64,000 bases of DNA, taken from NCBI GenBank assembly GCA_029817715.1, contig JARUPY010000149.1, positions 124,001-188,000 of the forward strand, written 5' to 3'. The notes under the pieces were generated by a model that was not told where the DNA came from, did not search any database, and saw nothing but the letters and a program-made list of their open reading frames with translations. Shown one piece after another: positions 46,005 through 57,429 of the stretch (positions within the stretch are counted from its first letter, which is position 1; the number at the start of each line of letters is the position of its first letter). The translations under genes were made by a program, and so were the position numbers. This DNA comes from Melastoma dodecandrum (Eukaryota; Streptophyta; Magnoliopsida; Myrtales; Melastomataceae).

Positions 46005-46801
46005 AACTTACGATTTAGTGAATAACTTCTTCGAATTTCAAATACCTGCAATAATTCAAAGCACAAACCATTAATTATAAAACGTCAAATTATCATTACT
46101 AAACTAATTTCAACCAATTTCAAATAAACTCAACTCATCAACTAAATCCTAAATTGACATAATTTTAACTAAATCCTAATCTTGACAACATAATAATAAA
46201 TTCACCTAATTTTAACCAATCCTCGAAATTTGGCCTAATCTCAACCAAAACCAATCATTTAACCTATTTCCAACCAATTGCACTAATTTACCCTAATTTC
46301 AATCAAAAACCCTAAATTGACCTAATGTAACACAAACCCTAAAATTACCTAAATTAGCGCCAACAATCACCTAATCGTAAAATAATCACCGTGAAGACAA
46401 AGGAATGTGACGAAGACGGCGAGAGGGTGAAAGGTCGGGCGTTGGAGGGGGCCGGGATGTGAGGGGCGTGGGGGAAGGTGGGCGTTGGAGGACGAGGAAG
46501 GAAGTGGAGCGTTTGAGGTCGTCGGAGGGCGTCGGAGGAGGAGGAAAGATGGGCGTCGGAGGTCGGGGTCGGAAATAAGAGGTCGGAGGTCGGAAGGAGG
46601 TTTTCTTCACACGAAGTGAAGTTGGGAGGGAGGAGGACCCGACTTAAGTCGGGTAAGGGGCGAGTGTATTCCCAAAAAACCCGTCCCCCGTCACACCCTT
46701 AAACATTCGTTCGTCCCCCTTCGCGAAATTAGAAATCCGCCCCTTGTATATTACCGGGATGGGCGAGCTTTGTGTATTCCTCGAAGGGGCCCCCAATACT
46801 T

Positions 46802-47657
46802 AGAGAATTTTTTTAAGTATTGGAGAGACGAGTTTTGAAACCGCGCCCTCATGCGGGTTTTCAAAAACCACCCATTCCTTTTATACATGAAGGACACGTT
46901 TTAAAACCGTACTCTTTTTATAAATTGAGAGGCATACCTCTTGAACGGTAAAACCGTATTTTCCGAAACTAAAATCTTATTTCGCCACATTTTTTTAAAA
47001 CTAACGTATCACCGTACAAAAGACCCGGACTTCGCCCACTCGAGTCCCAAGATAAGTTTTAACTCTGCGTTGCAAAACCCGCCTCCACTCTGCCCCGTAA
47101 GCATTCTTCTTCTTTCCGACCCTTCCCCCGCTCCAAAGCTGTGATCTTTCTGTTTCCGATCTTCGCTTGGTTTTTGGGTGATGGGCATCTTTTTAGACCC
47201 CATTTTGGTGCTTGATTGGTTGCCTTCCGGTCGGGAAATCGATTGTTTTTTATGAGTTCTTGATGGGTTGTGGATGTTTCTTTCTGGTGTTGGTGATAGT
47301 CATTTGATGGGTGACGAGGAACTTGGTAATGCTGTTTTAGGGTGACTGTCCCGGAATTCCCCGCGACCCGAATTGCTTTTCTGGAATCATTTTTCTGTGA
47401 GATCGACTTTTTGTGCAACTGGGTGCTGGTCAAAGTGTGGATTTTGGGGCCTTGACTGGCTCCTTCATTTGTGCAAGCGTTGGTTGTTCCTCAGTTGTGA
47501 CGTGCAGTGGCTTTTCTAGTAGATCTAGAGTGTGGATTTCTGCGACATGTAATGAATGAATGAATGAATGATTCAATGATTACCGTGGCTTATTTCATTT
47601 GTTTGTGCACTCCTCTACTGACTTCCTTTCCCTGTTTTTCTTTGAAGTTAGTCCAGC
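46802..47657. other. Upstream region and probable leader of the SDE5-like gene
   Basis: 46802-46900 holds extra MULE-end-like sequence. 47090-47657 is probably the promoter and 5' UTR of the downstream gene. An (AATG)5 microsatellite is at 47551-47570. I cannot place the transcription start. Confidence 0.45.
47551..47570. repeat. (AATG)5 microsatellite
   Basis: Five perfect AATG units about 90 bases before the SDE5-like start codon, probably in its 5' leader. Confidence 0.85.
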
Positions 47658-50600
47658 ATGGCAGCTTTTGGCACCAGCATGGTGAATAATGTGGACGACG
47701 AGAAAGTTCTCAGGAGTCTGATTGATGCGTTCGGTTCTTCGTTTTCTCTAGAACAGATCGCTTCTGTTTACCGTGAGGCACAAAAAGACGCGACCATGGC
47801 TGGCATCATGCTGTGTGACATGCAGGAGTTCAGCTCAACGAATAGGAGTAATGGGACGTGGCGGAATGTGGAGAGTATTAAGTCCACAGAGGTGCCTAGT
47901 AGTAATTCTGCCAACACATCTTTCCAGGGAAATGGGAATGTCAGATCTCCCAACCAGAAATGGCGTCCCGTTTCGGCTGGCTCCGTCTCAAGTGTGATTG
48001 GCAAAGGATATAGCAATCCCAAACCTTACGAAAGTGCGTCCAACACGATTTGGAAACCTTTAAAAGTGAACTCTGAAGTGTTGCCGTTGTCCAGGCCTGT
48101 TGTAGAAGTTGCCCTGGTGAAAGATAAAAAACAGGCTCGCTTGCAGAAAGACATGGAAGATTTTCTATTTAGTATGCTTGGTGATGGATTTCAATTGGAC
48201 AGGGATGTTATTCGTGATGTTCTTGGTATGTGTTTACCTGCTTGAGTTGCATTCTTATATTTGATGGATTTACTAAATAATTGGGATAAGAAATGCCTAA
48301 ATTGGTTCTACTTAAGTACTTAAAACGCTACTTACATGAGAAATCAGTCTAGTCAAGTGTGTTTCTAATGACTCATGCTCTGCATCTGCTGCAGGTAAAT
48401 GTGGATATGACATGAAAAAGGTATGGTTGGATCTCATCTCATAACCCTGATAAATTTTGAGCGAGTGCAGTTCTGTTACACAGAATATTATCTACTTAGT
48501 TATTAATTTTCTGGATCAGTAACCCCTTGTTGTTAAAATTTCCATTTTGATGTTATTTTTTTGAAGAAAATTTCCATTTTATGTTAATTTTTTACCCGAC
48601 AATTTCATGACGCCGGAAGATAGATTTATAGAAAAACTTTTCTTTTTGTTGGTTGGGTTCCTTCAATTGAATGTGTAGCTTCCCATTATTAGATGGATTT
48701 GTTTAATGTGTCGCTACATGTGCCTTTGCCTCTTATTTCCCCTTCATTGCTCTTTCTTTGGGCATTATCACATTTTTTTGCTGCCAAAATTGGTTGGGTT
48801 GAGTCTGTCCTGATCTGTTTGGCTTTGGCATACATTCAATTGATCTTGCCATTTGGTAGCAATAGTTCAGTAATTGTGGTATTGAAAAGCTGGTATAGAG
48901 GTTGCCTTCTTGAATAACCTACATGTATTGATTAGAGATTCTCTTTATGTTTTCTGTGGCTTAGAGTATGGATAAGCTATTCGATGTTTCACCTGTGGAA
49001 ATGAAAATAGGAGGCAACTGTAGCCAGCCATCGACAAAAGTAAGTCATTTTGTTGACTCATGTTTCTTTCAGAAACGGGAGTATTTCTAAAAGCATCCAG
49101 TGGGCTTTTCTTATACTGGAACTGAGTTTTTTGTAAAGAGATCTTCCTAAGACAGATTTTTGCATTGTCATATGAGGAGTTGATATATTTCACATGCAAA
49201 GATGATACCTATCAATCATATCTTAGTGATGAGGCCTGGCGTCTCCTTTTGTGGGTCACGTGCTTTCTTGCATCCTGCTTTGTTTGTCTTACCAGGAAAA
49301 CCTTTTTCCCTTTTCTTGTAGTTACCATATTCATACTCTGGGTATGAGAGAAGTCCTCTGGATACAACTTATACAGAGCATTCTGAGCGGTAGGTCTAGA
49401 TTCCTTATACATTTGTTTGAACTATGTCAGTCAATGATGATATTGTAATATTCACAACAAATAATATATGTTTGATTCTGTAGGGTTGCATATGCAAATG
49501 GAGGAGAAATTCGGGGAGCAAAGACTCTTCCTAATGATGTCCTTCTTGCTTTGTATTATAATTCTGAGCCAGAAAAGGAGTTGGGAAGTCCAGCTCCTCC
49601 AAAGGTTGCCAAACAATCCAAAGGGTTTGATCAAGTGGTCTCTGAATCTCATGAAAATTGTCATCATAATTCCCAGACTTGTGGTTCCGATTTACAAGAT
49701 GAAAATGGCTTGAATGGTAAACGAATTTTATCTTTACAAAGTACCTTTTTTATTTCCTATTGGCATGAGCCTCTTGCCGAAGGGAAAATCCGATAGGATT
49801 CGAAGATATACAATTGGAATTTTTCCTACTTTTACCCAGCCTGACTTAGTAAAGGTAAATTATAGATGAAGATGGTAGCTATCAGGTCCTCCGCCGGGCT
49901 GTGCAGGAATACCGTGTTACAATGAAGGAGTATTACAGTGCTGTAAGCAATTTTTTCTCAGATTCTCCCAGTGCCTGAGCCTTGCCGCAAATTTAGTTTC
50001 TAATTCACGTTAATCCCATCTTTCTGACAGGCTATAGATGCCTTCAGCAAGGGGGATCATTCTCGTGCCAATAAGCTTATGGAACAGGTATTGGCTACGA
50101 GTAATGAAGAGTTGAAAAATAGATGCACGGTGAACACACTTGTGAAAGCACTGAGTGGACCATGATTAATGGCAGGGAAAATTTTTCTATAAAAAGGCTC
50201 GGGATGCTGATGAAGAGTCCTGTAAAAAGATTTTTGACGTGAGGTGCATTTCTATTGTTTGCTACCATTACGTATTCGATAAGCCAACAACATTCCCTTA
50301 TTTGGCAAGTTGAGTCATAACCCCACACTGCGCCTATCATGTTTTTTGTAATTTTCTGACGCCCTGTTGATTTTCCAGAAAGGAGGAGGAGGAGCAAAAG
50401 AATATGTTGCTTGACTTGCATGAGCATGATGTGATGGCTGCAATTAGGTTGCTCAAGTGCCATGTTATCAACCTTGCCGGCATGCCAAGTGAGAAATCTT
50501 TCTGTCTTAATTCTTATTGGACTACCTGGCCAAGTAGCACAATCTTAAATGCTGTTTCTCTTCGTTTGATCAGCATTCAACCACCTCAAGGTTGTCATTG

Positions 50601-50876
50601 AAAGGGACGACAAAGATACCTCGAAAGGCACCCGCAAACGACGGGTAAGATTGTTGACCGAAACCGTGATTGATTATTTTCATAGTTTACCATATACTAC
50701 ATTATGAACCGTGTTGAGTCTTTCTCCTACACTCACTTCGTGTGTGTTTGTTGCTCGGACAGGTTTTGAGGTTCTTGGAGAAGTATTCCATCAAGTGGGT
50801 CGAAGATACAAACCCGGGGGCAATACTTATCCCCCTGGCAGACATTGACCCTTCAACAATAGCGAATAAAAAATAG
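47658..50876 (+). CDS. SDE5: SDE5-like protein (CUE-like, DUF1771 and Smr domains), 11 exons
   Basis: Exons: 47658-48225, 48395-48420, 48965-49039, 49322-49389, 49484-49716, 49866-49942, 50031-50087, 50176-50243, 50379-50488, 50574-50644, 50763-50876. All introns are GT-AG; the spliced length of 1467 bases gives 488 residues with no lesion. Residues about 12-52 (KVLRSLIDAFGSSFSLEQIA) form a CUE/UBA-like helix bundle. DUF1771 is at about 328-391 (EYYSAAIDAFSKGDHSRANK, FFYKKARDADEES). An Smr domain follows from about 401 (LDLHEHDVMAAIRLL...KVVIERDDKD...RVLRFLEKYSIKWVE). This order matches Arabidopsis SILENCING DEFECTIVE 5, a putative RNA-trafficking factor needed for trans-acting siRNA production and transgene silencing with RDR6. 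Orthology is inferred from architecture and the N-terminal motif. Confidence 0.85.
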
Positions 50877-51234
50877 ACAACCGGTTTGCGAGCCACAGAG
50901 ATGGAGGGACATGCACGCGCAATGCGCCGTTGCACATCTCTTGTGGTGAGTTACTCTCCGCTCCCTCGACGGGAATTCCACCATTTTTGGAACTGAAGCC
51001 TTAGAAATTATTTCGGAGTGTTGTATTTGTCCTCGCAACGAGGAGGACGTTGTATTTGTAAATGCTTAGGTCGATGAGGACTGGCTCTTCTGGGGAATGT
51101 TTTGGATGTTAGGATCCTTCACTTTTTGGCATCTATTAAATATTGGATGTTTCATGATTCAGGAGATTATAAGTGAATGCAATAAGTGATTTCTTTATAC
51201 TACGAGAGCCTAAGTTGAAAACGAATGCAATTAA
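50877..51234 (+). other. 3' region of the SDE5-like gene
   Basis: Probable 3' UTR and short intergenic DNA; no further gene. Confidence 0.5.
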
Positions 51235-51306
51235 GGCTGCTCTGGAGTGGTGGTTATCACGTTAGTCTTACAATCTGAAGGTCTCCAGTTCGATCCTGGG
51301 CAGCCA
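51235..51306 (+). tRNA. tRNA-Val(UAC)-like sequence, probably degenerate
   Basis: 72 bases starting GGCTGC and ending GGCAGCCA. It contains a D-arm-like TGGTGGTTATCACG, an anticodon loop CTTACAA (anticodon TAC) and a B box AGTTCGATCCT. The T stem TCCAG/CTGGG pairs, but acceptor pairing competes with it for the same G residues. The anticodon stem has a mismatch, and the D stem departs from the usual tRNA-Val form. It resembles plant tRNA-Val, but I would treat it as a possible pseudogene. Confidence 0.45.
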
Positions 51307-51332
51307 CTAACGTAATTATTTTTTTTTTGCTG

Positions 51333-54300
51333 CTATATTGTTTTCGGAGTCTCCCTCGTGATCATCCTTGGGGCTATGGCCATCGCCATGAGCTCTTGGA
51401 AAAGCAACTTACATGCATAAGGGATAGGAACCTGCACAATTTGGAATGCTCTGAGTGTCAACCTGTGACCAACTATGACCAGTGTTCTACCATATTGAGG
51501 AATAGAGAAAGAGTGGAGTAAGATGAAGGGGTGGTAACTCGCCTGAACGATGCCAATCTTGTTCTTGCAACCTTTGCACTCAAAAGACTTCTTCCTGAGA
51601 TTGGCGGAGGCTATCAAGCCGCAGTGCAGGCAGACGTGGACTCTGTACAGGTCGCTTAGGTCGAACAGCCTCTCTTTGAGGAAGTTGGCAGCACCGTGCG
51701 CGATCAGGCAGTCCCTTTCCATCTCACCTATACGGAGGCCGCCGTGACGAGATCGTCCCGCGCTAGGCTGTCTGGTGAGGATCTGGATCTGCCCACGACC
51801 ACGCGAATGGATCTTGTCATCGACCATGTGCTTCAACCTTTGGTAATAAGTTGGTCCAAGGAATATCATGGCTGTCATCCTTCGGCCGGTGTGACCGCTG
51901 CACATTATCTCGTATCCGTGCATTTGATATCCACATCTGTGGAGGGCCTTGCTGATATGGTCCACCTAAGAAAATCCAGAAAACGCTTTACTGCGGTTCA
52001 GGTTTGACCCATGAACCACCCAATCTTACGAGAAATATTACCTACCGTGACTTCAGTAAAAGGGGTAGCGTCTCCTTCCTTACCCATGTGAGCTGCGACC
52101 TTGCCCATGATACACTCGATGAGCTGACCAGTGGTCATACGAGAAGGAATGGCATGTGGATTCACGATGATATCGGGTGTTATGCCTTCCATGGTCCAGA
52201 GCATGTCTTCTTGTGTATAAGTCAAGCCTATGGTTCCTTTTTGGCCATGCCTGCTGCTAAACTTGTCCCCGATTTGTGGTATTCGAACTGATCTTGTTCT
52301 TACTCTAACAAATCTCAATCCATCGGCATTTGTTGTGAGCAAAACCTGCAGAGCCACAGAACCAGCAACAATAGAACTTTCCTTCCATAAAATATGTGTA
52401 AGTAGGACAGGAGATGATTCGGAGAAAGATCCTTACTCGATCCACCATACCAGCCTCACAGTCCCTCCGGGCAATACTGTGATCACGCCTGGTATAACGG
52501 AAAGCTTGTCCTTGAGCTCCATCCAGTGCAATTGGAGTCGTCTTCCCGATGATGATATCTTCCCCAGAAACCCTGGTACCCTGGTGTGAGGCAAAACTGC
52601 ATACGTTTATTATGAATTCTCCTCTGTAGAACCCAACCATCAATCCAGATTTTACTAACCGGAGGGACCAGGCCATCATCATCCAACTTGTCATAAGAAC
52701 CGTGTCGCATACCCTGCAGAGTGACCCCATGTCAATTTGTAATCACAAGTTCCTTTTTTTGATAATTACAGAATATATTATCACAGAGGATTTCGGGAAG
52801 TGAGTTTCACCATTGTTTTTCTTCTGATCAGGGTGGCCAAATTCCTCTTTGACTAATGTTCCCTTCTTTGACTCAATATCCCTGTCAAGAAATCGCCAAG
52901 GTGCAGCAAAGAGACATGAAGATCCAGCAGGGTTGAAGTACTGTATTGAATAAAGCATACCTATGACAGCGGAAGAGAAGTGACCGGAAGAATCCGCGAT
53001 CAATGGATGACTGGTTCATGATGACAGAATCTTCCTGATTATACCCAGAGTAGCAAGCAATAGCAACAATGGCATTCTACAACAAAACAAACGGGACCGG
53101 ATAAGCCGGAACCAAGCGAAAGATATATTACAGATTCCAAAGAGTTCTCCCAAGTAGAAGCTACTCACTATGCCGGCCGGAAGTTCCCTGAAGTGAAGAT
53201 GTTCCATGGCTTGAGTCGTCACGAGTGGCTTTTGTGGGTAATACAGGACATAAGCAAATGTATCCTGAGACAGCGGCTTTCAACTTGATTTAGCTGAAGA
53301 AATAGATGATAAAAAAACCCAAAGAAGAACCAGTCCTCGGACTTACCATTCGGAACTGGTAATTTGTGACATATATTCCGATTGCCTGCTTTCCCATTGC
53401 AGATTGATATGTATTCCTTGGAGACTGTAGTAAGAAGAAAAGAAAGCAATGATTGGTAGGACAAGTAAACAATTCGAACCCTTCCGTGGAAGCAAAACAA
53501 GCACCTGATTATGATCTGGAAATGGAATGATTGAAGCACAAACTCCTAAAATTAATGAAGGGTGGATCTCACAATGAGTGTAAATTTCCGAATTTGTCTC
53601 CTCTCGATTCAGTCTAGCTTGAACAAGGTCCTGGAAAAATAATCCAATTTTAAATTTACTATGCTAAAAACTATAAGACATAAAAAAAATGCTTCGGCAA
53701 TGAAACTAGTTTGCTTACATCAATTGTCATGGAGATCATAGTTGTTTCTTCTTCCTCGGTATCAAGATACTCAATAAATCCATTTTCCACAAGATTATCC
53801 CATCCGCTTTTGTCCAATGTTTCCTGTAAAAATACAGGGGCTGGATTGGAACCTACAATATATCTTGAGAAGATAAAAAGTGTTCGAAGGTGGTACCCTC
53901 TGCTGCAAATATTGAATGTGCCTTTTCTTGATGAGAAGTTTCTGTTTCTCGACTATGAATAATGGACGACAGCCATAATCAGTGTAGATCCTCAATTCTT
54001 TCTGTCGGATATCTCTAACCACCCCTATTTCCATACTTACACTATTCTGGCCGAAGTAAACCAAAAGAATCAGATATAAACGTTGAATCAGCAGAAAAAT
54101 GGCATCAGAGATGTTTTCTCATTTGTCTTCTCAGCATTCGCAAAGTTCTCACCAACATGCCGGTGTCCCTGTGGACTCCTACCCAGAAACCATTGACAAA
54201 AACTTTTGTCGCTTGTGGAATGACCACCGGAGAGATTTCCTGAATTTATTGGCAGAAGATCAATGATGCAGTCAAAACATATATGCTCATATATTCATTA

Positions 54301-57277
54301 GTTCAACATATTAATTTAGTACCTCGAAGTTCTCAGTGCCCCAATCATCCAAATACTCCAGGATAGGTTTTGTGGCAGATCCAACAGTAATACCATTAAA
54401 GCAAGATTCTTCATGAGACCGCAAGCCTGAAGAAAGGTAATGCATCAATTTTCAAAGGAAACATTATCTGTAGGCAAGACTCAATTGACTCCGAAACAGA
54501 AGCTTTCTTTTCTTTGTGGAAAAAACTCACTAGTCCTTCCGATGTTTCAACTGGACACATCATTCCTCATTGAGAATTGTGCAGCTGCCGAGGTCTTATT
54601 GATGTAGCTGAGACACAAACTCTTAAATTTGTTGAAAGAAATAATAAAGAACACTTAATCACCAGTTTCTAACAGCTGCGCAATATTTACTGTCACGTTT
54701 AATAGGTGCATTAAGCCTTCTCAAATGCGACAGTGTTGAGGAATATGTCAGACGATTTAGCACCTGAGAACCAATTATCAAATGATTCCACTTCAATGGT
54801 TGAAATATTGACTCCACCAAGATATATGATTCAAAACCTGAGGTGTATTGAGAATATCAGAACACTGATTGTTACAAAATCATAATACCTGTGACACTCC
54901 AGCTCTTGTTGCACCTGCATTGGCTTGGCTCCAATTACCATTGGCTGAGTGAGTACATAAACCCACTGGTAATGGTCTTTGCTTTGATAGCGAATTGTAG
55001 GTTGACATCTTCTCCATTGTCAACACACTGTAACCGGTATGCACATCAGCACCAAAACTGGAACTAGAAGGCGACTATGTCATTTTCGCAGAAAACAAGG
55101 ATTGACCTTTTGTAAATTGGCCCTAACATCCCTTGTCAATTTCCTGAATAACTGCATCAATGAAAATAAATGGGTCAAATAAGTGGATGTCAACCAAAAG
55201 ATTTCCCCCTCGGACACACCATTCTAAATAATCCACTCAGTAAGGGTCCAGCAAGATCAAGCCTCTTGTTGCCATAGTGGTCCCGGTCATCTTCTGCTCT
55301 TCGACCAAGAGCACACAGCAGAAGCCGGTGGATTATATATCTGCCAAGATCAACGAAAGTCATCAAAAACAGCACACAACAATGGTTTCAAACAAATGCA
55401 CATAATGGCAGCAAAAAGCCTACCCAAAATGGAAAGCTTTCTTTGTCTGACAATACTTTTCAACGCCAACATAAGGAAGCATTTTTTCAACGCCAACATA
55501 AGGAAGCATTTCTTTTTGAAGAATCTCCTCCACATATCTAGACAATGTAAAGGAAATCTTCACCTCTGCCAAAAACAAAGGTACGCCATGACAGGAATTA
55601 CTATCTAAGCGGGCATACTTTATGTGCTTTTCTTGTGTCATTCCAACCGTCGCCCCTCGCTTCCCGATGTAATCCAATGCAACCTGAATTGGAGGATAAA
55701 GAAATATCAACAGACAACGCCAATACATTTCAACTGTGAGCCGAGGGCCTCTGCGGTAACAAGTAGGATATTTGCATTCCCACGATTTTCAAAATAGGAG
55801 ACTGGAGATAAGAGTAAAACAACCTCATGATTTTGTATGACAAAGGCTTCTTCAAGAGATGGACGAAGGAGTTCCATCATCCTAGTGTCAGAGAAGTCAT
55901 AGCATATGTGTTCCAGAATATCCTTATCAGCAACAAAACCCAAAGCCCGAAAAACAATGACTATGGGAATCTCTGCATGGATATATGGAAGAGTAGCACG
56001 TATATATTGTCGTGTAGATCCCTGCAGTTATTGCAGTGCATCAGAACGCAGCTGGTAGTAGTAAAAAGACGTAAGAGAATTATTATATAGTCCTTCAAGA
56101 AGCAACATAGTGAGTATTCTATGACTGCTTTCAGAAAAAATTCATATGCAGTACCCCTTTTGCACCAGATTGAGAAAGCATCCGGACGAACATTGTGCTG
56201 GGAGGCCTATTTTGAGACCCGGCTGTGGAACGGATCTCCGCCACATAGGCATATTTATTTGGCTGCTGCTTTTTGAATACATACACTTGATTGGGAGTCA
56301 TCTTCTCCTGGGCAATAAGAACCTTTTCATTGCCATTGACAATGAAATATCCACCTTGATCATATGGACACTCCCCTAGCTCCATCAAAACATTTTCTGA
56401 ATACTGGTTCAAGGTGCAATAACTAGATCGAACCATCACAGGAACCTTAAATTCACACAAAATTGCAACAGTTAATACAGAGCTTCTGTCAGCACAGTTG
56501 ACTTAATATGCAAAAAATATACCTTCCCAATAAAAACTTTCTCTAAATCCTGAGAAGTTCAGTGACTTCTTCACCGTCATGACCTTTCTTGATTGCTCCC
56601 AAAGAAACATCCACATAGAAGGGCGCCGAGTATGTTAGATTCCTCAACCTGGCATCCCTCGGAAGCAGGGTCACAGTTTCTCCATCCGACTCCGTCATAG
56701 TTGGCTTACTCAGATATATCTGACCAAACTTGATTTTGTGGATAATCTACAGAAAATAAACCGGAATTAAAGAAAAATTATGGCATAGGATCAATCGTTT
56801 GCAAACCAAAGAATCATCCAAGTGTATACTTGACTACACACAGTAAAATCCAGTAGTCTACTCCACCAAAATAATGATCCTCCAACAGATAACAACGAAA
56901 AACTCCTCATTTCGACATTGCCAAGTATATACTCTACTATCCAGAAGCCTTCTAAAAATCAACGTCCCTCCAATTCACACAGAAATAATCGACAGACTAC
57001 GACAATAACAATAACACTTCTCAACTCCGACCTCGGCAAAGTCCTGCCTGCTACCGGGGACATGCTGTGGATCCGGTCTGATCTCGATATCTCCGAGCTC
57101 ATCCACAATCTCCTGCATGGTGTGTTGGACGAACTCGTTGAACGAGTCCAACTGCTGAGCGACCAGCCCTTTCTCCTCAAAGTAAGCCGAGATCACAGTC
57201 CACGCATCTTTCTGCGTGATCTCGCCGTCCTCCTCGGAGGCCACATTTTCCAGATCGTACTGCCGATCGTACTCCAT
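51333..57277 (-). pseudogene. NRPB2: RNA polymerase II second-largest subunit (RPB2) gene copy, introns kept, broken
   Basis: Starts [20 protein letters not shown] (exon 1: 57277-57032) and is recognisable to the C-terminus ([13 protein letters not shown]...PKTI, stop at 51333) across many introns, so it is a genomic rather than retro copy. Conserved landmarks are [72 protein letters not shown], the catalytic-region [40 protein letters not shown] and the Zn-binding CLHCGLIA...CKGCKNK. Lesions include a frameshift near 56555, a 27-base tandem duplication (55457-55510), a frameshift near 54945, a TGA replacing a conserved Trp (54567-54569, in NSQWGMM) and further shifts nearby. The C-terminal half is well preserved. 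The last intron would need a GC donor. Probably a dead duplicate of an essential gene. Confidence 0.85.
55457..55510 (-). repeat. Perfect 27-bp tandem duplication inside the RPB2 pseudogene
   Basis: 55457-55483 and 55484-55510 are identical. In frame it repeats nine residues (MLPYVGVEK) where the family has one copy. Confidence 0.9.
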
Positions 57278-57419
57278 CCCTAACCCTAGCCTTCGCCTGG
57301 CAAGACGATCACGATTGACGGTTAGAGGAGTTTCTTCTCCCCTCTCTCCCCCTGGCGCGCGCGAGAGAGCCTTCGGTGGTTTAACGGATACTCGGGGAGG
57401 GAAATCGGCCTATTTATAG

Positions 57420-57429
57420 TACCAGGGGA
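57420..57429 (-). promoter_or_regulatory. TATA box of the RPB2 copy
   Basis: The complement reads CTATAAATAG, about 145 bases before the ATG, with a TC-rich leader in between. The promoter appears retained although the coding region is broken. Confidence 0.55.

Larger units (their letters stand above)
41731..46801 (-). mobile_element. Degenerate Mutator-like element (MULE) with transposase and PMD gene
   Basis: The left end (41731 onward: AAGTGTTGGTGTCCC, then GGGAATACACAAGG) and the complement of the right end (46801 backward: AAGTATTGGGGGCCCC, then GGAATACACAAAG) are imperfect inverted repeats of about 45 bases. Inside, on the minus strand, are a broken MuDR-type transposase and, downstream, a broken plant mobile domain gene. 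I could not find a convincing 9-base target duplication, and extra TIR-like sequence lies just outside the right end (46830-46870), so the true ends may be more complex. Confidence 0.65.

Noticed and set aside
47658..57277. SDE5-like and RPB2 as a functional RNA-silencing gene pair
   Set aside because: RPB2 here is broken and plant gene order rarely implies joint function, so the adjacency is probably chance.
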